Assembly (NCBI GenBank): GCA_001247695.2
Contig: LGRX02035185.1
Coordinates: 112,421 to 176,420 of the forward strand
DNA: 64,000 nucleotides
From: Cymbomonas tetramitiformis
Taxonomy: Eukaryota; Chlorophyta; Pyramimonadophyceae; Pyramimonadales; Pyramimonadaceae
Reading direction: 5' to 3'
How positions within the stretch are numbered: the first letter of the stretch is position 1; every line of letters begins with the position of its first letter. Below, one piece after another: positions 24,601 through 33,600 of the stretch. Below the pieces are notes generated by a model. The model had not been told where the DNA came from. It searched no databases and was given only the letters and a program-made list of their open reading frames with translations. A program made the position numbers and the translations under genes.

Positions 24601-27600
24601 CCTCGCATTGCCTGAACTCATGCCCGGCGCTCACTGTATGCACTCACCCCAAAACTCGCCCCAAATGCTCACCCCAAACACTCACCCCAAACACTCATCC
24701 CACTCGCCTACAACCCGCACTCTGCTGCACATATCTGCCGCTGCCTCACAATATCGGGATGCAGCGCAGTTTAGGTGGCGCCCAATCGTGCTCAACCCTT
24801 GCTTACTGAGCCGTCGAACTAAGATGCTGTTTTCCCCTCAGTCGTCGGACCAAGATGCTGTTTCCCCCGAGCCGTTGAACCAAGATGCTGTTTTCCCCGA
24901 GCCGTTGGACCAAGATGCTGTTTTCCCTCGAGCCGTTGGACTAAGTTGCTGTTTTCCCTTAGCCGTTGATTTAATATGCTGTTCTCCTGAGCCGTTCGAC
25001 CAAGATGCTGTTTCCCTCGAGCCGTTGGACCAAGGCGCTGTCTTCCCTCAGTCGTTGCACTAAAATGCTGTTTTCCTCAGTCGTTGAACCAAGATGCTGT
25101 TCCCCCGAGCCGTTGACTAAGTTGCTGTTTTCCCTCGAGCCGTTGGACGAGCCGTTCGACCAAACTGCTGTTCCCCCTGGAGCCGTTCGACTAAGGTGCT
25201 GGTCATCCCCAACGGGACGACCAAGATGCTAAGTTTCATCAGGCCGTTGGACTCATTTGTTGTTTTCATCCGAAGCATTTGAACGAGGCCCGCAGGACCT
25301 TGCGCAGTGAATGACCTTGAGTTTGTCGGGGAGCGTCTCGATCACGGAGGAGTGCTCGTCGCCGGGCTTTGCCCCAGTGGTCAGATCCGAAGCCGCTGGC
25401 AGCCGGCGAGGGCGCAGCAATCCTATCGACTCCCAGTAGCGCCGCTGGAAGGGGAAGAAGGGGCTGAGCCGAGTACCCCATTGCCTGGGCAAGACCTGAG
25501 AGTGCACCCTTCCACCCCCCCCTCCCCTGTTACTCATCCAAAGATGTCTTCTATGTCGTCATTGAACCGCACGCGTGGAGCTGATGAAAGCCATACATTT
25601 GGACCCTCAAATCTCTTGCTCCCCCCACCGCCTCCTGCTGGGAACCAGTTCTGGCAGAGCGCCTGGTAATGGGCACAGCCGGGGATGCAACACGGTGCCG
25701 GGGCGCAATGAATAGCTGTGAGGATGATATAAATAAAACTTTCTGGAGCAACGCACGGTTTAGTCTCATACATTTTCTATCATAACAGGGGAGGGGGCGC
25801 CCATTTCTTGGCAGTATTTGGCGAAGAGTCCCCCAAGAGAAGGTGACGTGGAGGAGGGGAGGATGCCAGAGGTATCCACAGGGGTCATCGCGCAGCATCT
25901 ACCGCCCATACAGTGCTATGACCACGCTTTGCACTGACCCTGGCATCCACCAATGTACGATTCGATTATGCCACACCAGCTGTGCTGTCTACTTTCACGG
26001 TTCAGCGCCCACGGGGGGCTCGCTGCGCGCCGAGTGGTGCGCCGCAGGTGCAGTGCAGCATGCAGGCAGGTGAGCACACCATCCTCACCCACGCATAGGT
26101 GCTATGACCTCCCGCTTGGTCAAGAATGACCATTAAGCGGTCACTGCCAGGAGTTTCAGACTTTGTGGATGCCATCCATAGCCAGCTTGTGCACATGTTG
26201 TTGGCTGTGACCTGAGAAAATAGCCACTGCTGCATGTCTGTGTGCACAGGCCTGAAACATTCCATCTCAGAGTGCAGCGGAGGGCTTCACGCCCGCGGCA
26301 GGAGCGCGGAGGCGGCTGAGGGAGGGCCGGGTCCTCTGCCTTGTCGAAGTACCACGCGAGCAGCGCGTAGAAGAAGATGTCGAACCAGACCATGCCGAAG
26401 ACCACCCCAGCACTAAAGTGACCGTCCGAGTTGAGATTGTCGTGCATTGTGCGAAAGGTGATGCCGCGCTGGCCGTTCTCGAGCACGGCCATCACCCACC
26501 CCCACTGCAGGGATGCACCCACACAGCGCCCCCTCTCCCCGGTTCAGCGTCCAGCTCGCTGCCCTCCGCAAACTTCGATGCTCGATGTTTCACTTGCCGC
26601 GGCGGAGGTGCCGCGAGGGAAAGGGTGTGAAACGCAGGTCTGTGCGAACAGTCAGATGGGGGTGGCACGCATACGATGGGAGGGTCCAACGTGCTGTGCA
26701 AACAAGGAGCACCACACACGGCGGCAGCGCACCGGCGGTGCAGTTGCAGAGGGGCTCAGGTGGCCCAGTGAGGCTTAGGGGGTCCCATTCTTCACTAATG
26801 AGCTCCGGAGAATCCGGATAAGTTTCCCGAAGGGTGCGCTAAATCCTTTGATCCCTGGTGAGGGCCCATAGTGCGGCCGATCTTCTGTGGCTATCTGGCG
26901 CCAAAGGAATTGGTCCAAGGCTAAGCCACACACAAGACCTCGATGATGCCTTCGCCGGACTGAGGGAGAGAGGGAGGACTTGGGGGTGAGGGGAAGGTGC
27001 CCAAAGGGGGATACCATGTTAATGGCGCCTGCCGGCAGGAGGCACACGAGGGTCCATGCAGGGTGCCCGTTTCTGTAGGTGATGCGCATCGCGATCGCCG
27101 GGGCCATCCCGGAAATGTAGATTATGCTCGAGACGATGGCCGCGATGCGCGAACTGAGTGCCTCACCCTCATCCCCACGCCATCCCTTGGCTGGCAGAAC
27201 CGGGACCAATGACCATCGAGTCTCTTAATTGGCTGGACCTACCCATGCCTGTGACTGTGGTCATGCCCGTGGTGGAATGCATCGTGAAGCGCATTCTGAT
27301 TGCGGAGGCGCTGGTGCCGATGTTGGGGGACTCAGCGGTGAGCGCAGGAGGCGTAGGCACAGGCGCAAACGTTTTGATGCGGTATTCCTCCACAAGGTGT
27401 ATTTGCACCGCGCCGACGCGGGATGTGTGACCGTTGGGTACGCTGTGAGCGGCGACAACTGTCACGGCATTCCACCACGGATGCTTCCACAGTCACTTTA
27501 TCTTCACATACTATATGTGATGTAACGATATGTATCATGATGATTGGTGCATGGGATATAAGAAGCATCGGTATGTATCATGATGATTGGTGCATGAGAT

Positions 27601-30600
27601 ATAAGAAGCATCGATGTGCATCATGATCATGCGGTCTCAAAACAACCATAACCAGTGGCAGACCTCTCCAAATACGCTGCTCGGATTCATTTCTCGGTGT
27701 AAGAAGCTGCTGAGGAAGAAGGCCAGAGCGCCGACAAAAAGCTTTTTGGCTCCGTTAGCTATCCATGCACTCAAAGCTTGTGAAAGCCCGTCGACTGTCG
27801 GTCGCATTTTGAGATACGGCGGCATTCGGGCGACTGATAGAAGACGTGAGAAGTGCATGGACCCATCGTCAACGAAGATATGGTCATCTCATTATTGCAC
27901 TGCTAGATGCATCAACACCCGCGATTGCACATTGCGCTTGAATCACGAGCCACCAGTGAAGGCCATGAAGCACACCGGTTAAAGAAGCAAGAAAGGAAAT
28001 AGCAAAAGGTCACGAGCGAGGCCCCCCACGAAACCATGAACAAGAAGAGGATGAAAGGGTCTGTGTACTCAAATGGAAATGTTCCTGTGCGATGCCGATA
28101 ACCCCCCCCCCACGTACCCTTCTTTGTACCCAGCGTCCATACAAGGTTCAAGATGAGACGCCGTGCGCATGTATGAAGTACCAAGGGCCAGGAGGCGTCA
28201 TGCGGCGCCATTCCAAGTATGACATGCATGCACACAAGAACAAGGGCCAGGAAATGTCATGCACCTCCATTCCAAGTATGCCACGCAAGTGCTTCAGCAA
28301 GCACCCATGGCTCAAAATGCACCGTGCACTGCTCTCTCTGACCACTGCAATAGCGCCAGCCATGTTAGCTACGTATACGGCGAAGCCGCCGCACAAATCA
28401 CTCACCTATGCAGGCCACCAGGAAAGCGACCAACATGAAGTTGCTCCAGTGGGTTAGAAACCACGCCCCCCAGTACATGCGGTCGGAGAGACCCATCATT
28501 TGCATGCCTTCCCTCAAGCGCAGCTCCTTCTCCATCACCACCGACTTCATGATCAGTACCTGCGGCGCCGAAAGCGCTCACTCACCACCCTCGCTTACTC
28601 TCATGGATAGAGCCTGCCCTGTGTACTGTCTCTACGAGCAGTCAAGGGTGATTCCAGGAAAGAACCGCTGACGCCGGCCAAGGACATTCCGAAACACAGA
28701 AGCAACATGTAAGGGCAACACAGGAGGACACTCACGATGGCGCGAAGCAGAAGTGGTGGGCACGCGTCTTGTCATACAACGTGACCGGTGCAGAGGTGAA
28801 GACAGGAACAAACCGTCGAGCTGATAAAGGCAAAAGTGAAGACCACGCCGAAGAAGATGGAGGCAATGGTTCCCCCAAGGTTGAGCTTGTAGTGCACCCA
28901 GGGAAATTGCTTTACGAAGGTGGCGAACTGCACCCCTCGCGTGTCCGGCTGCTTCTCCTGCAACTGCCGTGTACATCGACACCAGGAACATGTCATGGCC
29001 TGCATAGGTCATGTGCAAGAACGACATGGATAGCCTCGCCGCCAGTGCAATCCTCGGCATCACCGATCCCGTCTTGCTAGACGCTGGAAAGAGGCTCAGC
29101 CTCCAATGCAACTTTGAACTGCGGGGCACACGTTTGACTCCACGCGGCCGGACACCGGCCCGGCAGCACCCTGGGTAAAGCCAAAGGCGCCATGCATGAC
29201 ATATGCTTTCGGGCGGTGAAGGACCTTGTGGTCGATAATTGCTTGATCGAACGCGTTCTGCACGTTAGAGAATGTGTAGTATCGGCGCCACTGCTCATCA
29301 GGATCAACACTTCTCCAGCGAGAGGTAAACTTTTCACGTAGACTATCCAGTTCATTTTTGTCCATCATCTCGCTTCCGTTACAACGGATGGTGTACCTTT
29401 GACAGTTTAGCAGAACAGAGTTGTCACCGATTACCATGTGGGCATCATCCATTGGATCATATAAATCTGGTGTTGTAAGTAATTTGTGTCAAAAGCAAGC
29501 TGAGAGTGTTGTATAAGGTTCCCGGACGGAAACATTAAGGACGGGTGTATGACGGGGAGCAGGGAGCGTGCGCTTCCAGCGCAAAAAAACTCTCACAACA
29601 ATCTGTAAAAGCTGCAGCCGTGGCATGCCCAGTGCGCTCCCGAAGTGCACTGCCAAAAGTCCACTACCCACCCAATGTGCAATGCCCTGATACGGCTGAG
29701 TTGATTATGTCTGACCTTCAACCCGGCCTGGGGGGAACCCCCTTACGGCTGAGCTGATTATGTCTGACCTCCTACCCGGCCTGGGGGGCGCCCTGATACG
29801 GCTTGAGCTGATTACGACTTTCATCGGATCTTAAGGCGTTGTACAACGATATTGTTGGCTTTTGATTCGCCCACTTATTGCCATCTCCCTAACCAAATAC
29901 GATTTTGCCAGTACTATGAAGCTGCATGCAGTCGGACACGACTGCATCCCACGCCATTCAATCATGATATAGGTTACCGCAAGGCTATTCATGTGAAAGT
30001 GTTGAAAGATGTGAGTTTAGGGACATGCTATGAGCACGCAAGACGGACGGTCAGTCATCCCGAGGAACGTGCAAAGCAAGCAGCACAATTCGTCTCCATT
30101 GTTGCAGGTGCCGCTGACCTGGCATCTTTGCTCGATAGATCTTCAAGATGAACAACAGAGGCAACCGTCCCTTGATGCTCCGGGGACGAAGCGGCTTCCA
30201 CAGCATCCTCCTCCGTCGAGAAGCCCTGGTACCCCACATGATGTATAAATGCTTCCCGCACAATGCATATCCATGCCTTCACAATGCGTCCATGCTTGGA
30301 TTTGGGGGACCGGCTGCAAGGTACACCGCGCGTCCATGCTTGGTTATGGGGGACCGGCTGCAAGGTACCGCGCGTCAATAACTTGGTTATGGGGGACCCC
30401 GGCTACAAGGTACCGCGCGTCCATGCTTGGATTTGGGGGACCGGCTGGGTACACCGCGCATCCATGCTTGGATTTGAGGGACCGGCTGCAGGTACACCAG
30501 CGCATCCATGCCCAGTTGGGGGACACGGCCTGCCAAAGTACACCGCCGCGTCCATGCTTGGATTTGGGGGACCGGCTGCAAGGTACCGCGTGTCCATGCT

Positions 30601-33600
30601 TGCCGGATTTGGGGACCGGCTGCAAGAATTTGCGTCCATGCTTAGTTATGGGGGACCGGCTGCAAGGTACACCGCGCGCATCCATGCTTGGTTACAGGGG
30701 GGACAGGCTGCAAGGTACACCGCGTGTCCATGCTTGGATTTGGGGGGACGGCTGCGAAGGCCTTTGTAGCGTCCATGCTTGGATTTGGGGACTGACTGGC
30801 AAGTGCACGCTGGCGTCGTGTGCTTGATTTGGGGACCGGCTGCAGGTACACCGCGCGTTCATGCTTGGATTTGGGGGACGGCTGCAGTACCGCGTCCATC
30901 GCCTTTGGTTTGGGGGACCGGTCTGCAAGTGCCGCGCGTCCATGCTTGGATTTGGGGGACCGGTCTGCAAGGTACACCGCGCGTCCATGCCTGGTTATGG
31001 GGGACCGGTCTGCGAACAAACTCTAAAATCTTCTTGCATCACTTTGAAATTCAATCGGCTCATATTCTACCGCCGTTGCCGTTCATTGATGATAAGCGCA
31101 CTGCATGTGCCTCAGTGATGGTATAAGTAAGGTCTGTGCCTCAGTCTGGTATTAATGTTACAACATGAGCCCACTGCTAGCATATGCTAGCGCATTTTAG
31201 CATGTGCCCGCCTGTGCTAAAATCGTTAGCATGAGCCCGCTTGTGATTTAGCTCAGGCGGGCTCATGCTGAATCAGCGAACCCCCTCGTGGCATGAGTCC
31301 ACCGTTGGCATATGCCAGCGGGGTGTTTTAGCATTACCCCGCCTGTGCTAACCATGCTCGCACGGGTCCCCATCGGGAGGCTAGGGAGGGTCTCCCCAAC
31401 CCATGCCCCAACACCCTCCCAAAACACCCCCGACAACCCTCAAACCATACCCCCAACACCCTCAAACCACTTCCCTACACCCCCAAACCATACCCCCAAC
31501 ACCCCCAAACCACACCCCACCCCCAAACCACACCCCAACACCCCCAAACCATACCCCAACACCCCCAAAACCACACCCCGACATCCCCCATCAAAAACCA
31601 TACTCCAACACCCCACCAAGCAGCCCGACACCCCCGACACCATACCCCTAAAACCCTAAGACGCAACTCACAACCCTAAAACCTAAAACGCAACTCAAAA
31701 CCCTAAAATCTTACAACATGCCTCGTTACATCCCCTAAACCCCCACACAACCCTCAAGCAAGCCATAACATCCCCCAACACCTTCAAGCACTCCCACAGA
31801 CCCTCCCTAGCCTCCCGATGGGGACCTGTGCTAGCATGGTTAGCACAGGCGGGCTCATCTTAAAACACCCCGCTGGCATATGCCAGCGGTGGACTCATGC
31901 CACGAGAGGGTTGGCTGATTCGGCATGAGCCCGCCTGTGCTAACGGTTTTAGCACAAGCGGGCTCATGCTAACGATTTTAGCACAGGCGGGCACATGCTA
32001 AAATGCGCTAGCATTTGCTAGCGGCGGGCTCATGCTGTAGATATGTCCTGTGCCCCAAGGACTTTGCCATAAGCTGAGGGATCTTAGTATAAATTGAGGC
32101 GGTCCGCTTTTTGTGTTTGCTATACCCTAATGATGTCGAGGTCCAAACCTGTGACAAGAAGTTCGTTAAAAAAGAGTCGAGCTGCGCATTATTATCGAGG
32201 AGACGACAAACTTCCTGAATGGCAGCCTTCTGAAATTCGATATCGTCGATCCCTGAAGTCTCATTGGTTCCCATCGCGGAACCCTCCGGTTGCTCAGGCG
32301 CCAGGAGCTCTAAGGCTGCTAGCATCGAAGGCGGGAAGATATCATTTGTCCCCCGCATCATTACTTGGGCGTACATCGCGTTGACCTGGTACGATCCTCC
32401 AGATGTCCTGCAGTCATGCCCACATCTCTCTAGTGGTGGGGAGCTTGTTGTGAACACCAAAGTGAAATCAAGAAACTTTACACTCAGAGTGATCCCACTC
32501 AAAGTTTCCAGCTTCTCTTTGTACAGTGTGGCATGTCATTGTGGCACGAGTTTCAAACCTCAAGTCACAATAACACATATGATAAGCAACAGCGCGCAGG
32601 ATGACCACGCGCATCATATGCATAAATACAATAGGGACGCTGCGACCGGCCTTCAACAGCAGTCTCAGTGCAGTACGGTGCGCTTTGTCCGTGGCCGATC
32701 TCGAATCAGGATATTAGTAGGCGTCTGTTGCTTTGTGCGGTTGTATGTTCAAGATGGTAGTAGGCGTCTGTTGCTTTGTGCGGTTGTATGTTCAAGATAG
32801 TAGTAGGCGTCTGTTGCTTTGTGCGGTTGTATGTTCAAGCGTCTGTTGCTTTGTGCGGTTGTATGTTCAAGCTTATCCTTCAAACGACCTCTTTGACATC
32901 CAGTATATACACAGTTCGGCTGCTGTGTACTCAAACCGGGTACCAGAGCTATCAGCAATTACTTCGTTTGTGTGTTTGCGTGTCCTAATCTCGGGGATTT
33001 TCAAGGGTGATACCCGATACCGTCGCAGAGAAGATGGCGAACCGCAACACTGGTGACACGCTGAGCGTCTGAGGTATCCGGGGCGTAGAATATTCGATAA
33101 CCTGAAAGAAATTAAGTGTTGAACACGCGGTAAGAGCCAGCGTATAAATATAAAAGGTTCAGACCTAACTCGTTCTTGCCCCGAGAAAGCGCCAAACATG
33201 TACACTCTTGAAAGCTCGGAGTCGATGCTGCACAATATTCAAACATAGACTGGGACAACTTGCGATATCCTAAGAGCCAGCAGACACCCGGCGCTCTCAA
33301 AAGAAACAGCGCACAAACCTGCGGGATAAGTAATGGCCCAACTGTAGGCATCGCTGATGGCAAAGGTCGAATAGAATTCATCGTTGAAGCTCTTCTCGTC
33401 TACTAACGCCTGTTGAGTAACAAAATCCTGCCGTTCGGTACGACCGCGAGTATTTCTCATGCAAGCCGGACTACCAGGTTGGGGGCAAGAGTGAGCGTTG
33501 ATATGCGGCACTACCCTCTTGAAACTGCCTGATTCTTGCGATGCGGGTGGAAAGGGGGGAGCATGTCTAAAACCTTAGATTAAAAGATAAAAGCTTTTGT

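Noticed and set aside
27169..27465. Minus-strand ORF within the ABCA region
   Set aside because: It has no membrane segment or family motif and is not needed to join the flanking helix exons; treated as intron.
30290..31020. CRISPR-like or protein-coding repeat
   Set aside because: No variable spacers; frames break between units; it lies between two in-phase ABCA exons.
31390..31735. Active telomere or chromosome end
   Set aside because: The CCCTAAA words are degenerate, short and enclosed by foldback arms within an intron, so an interstitial relic is more likely.
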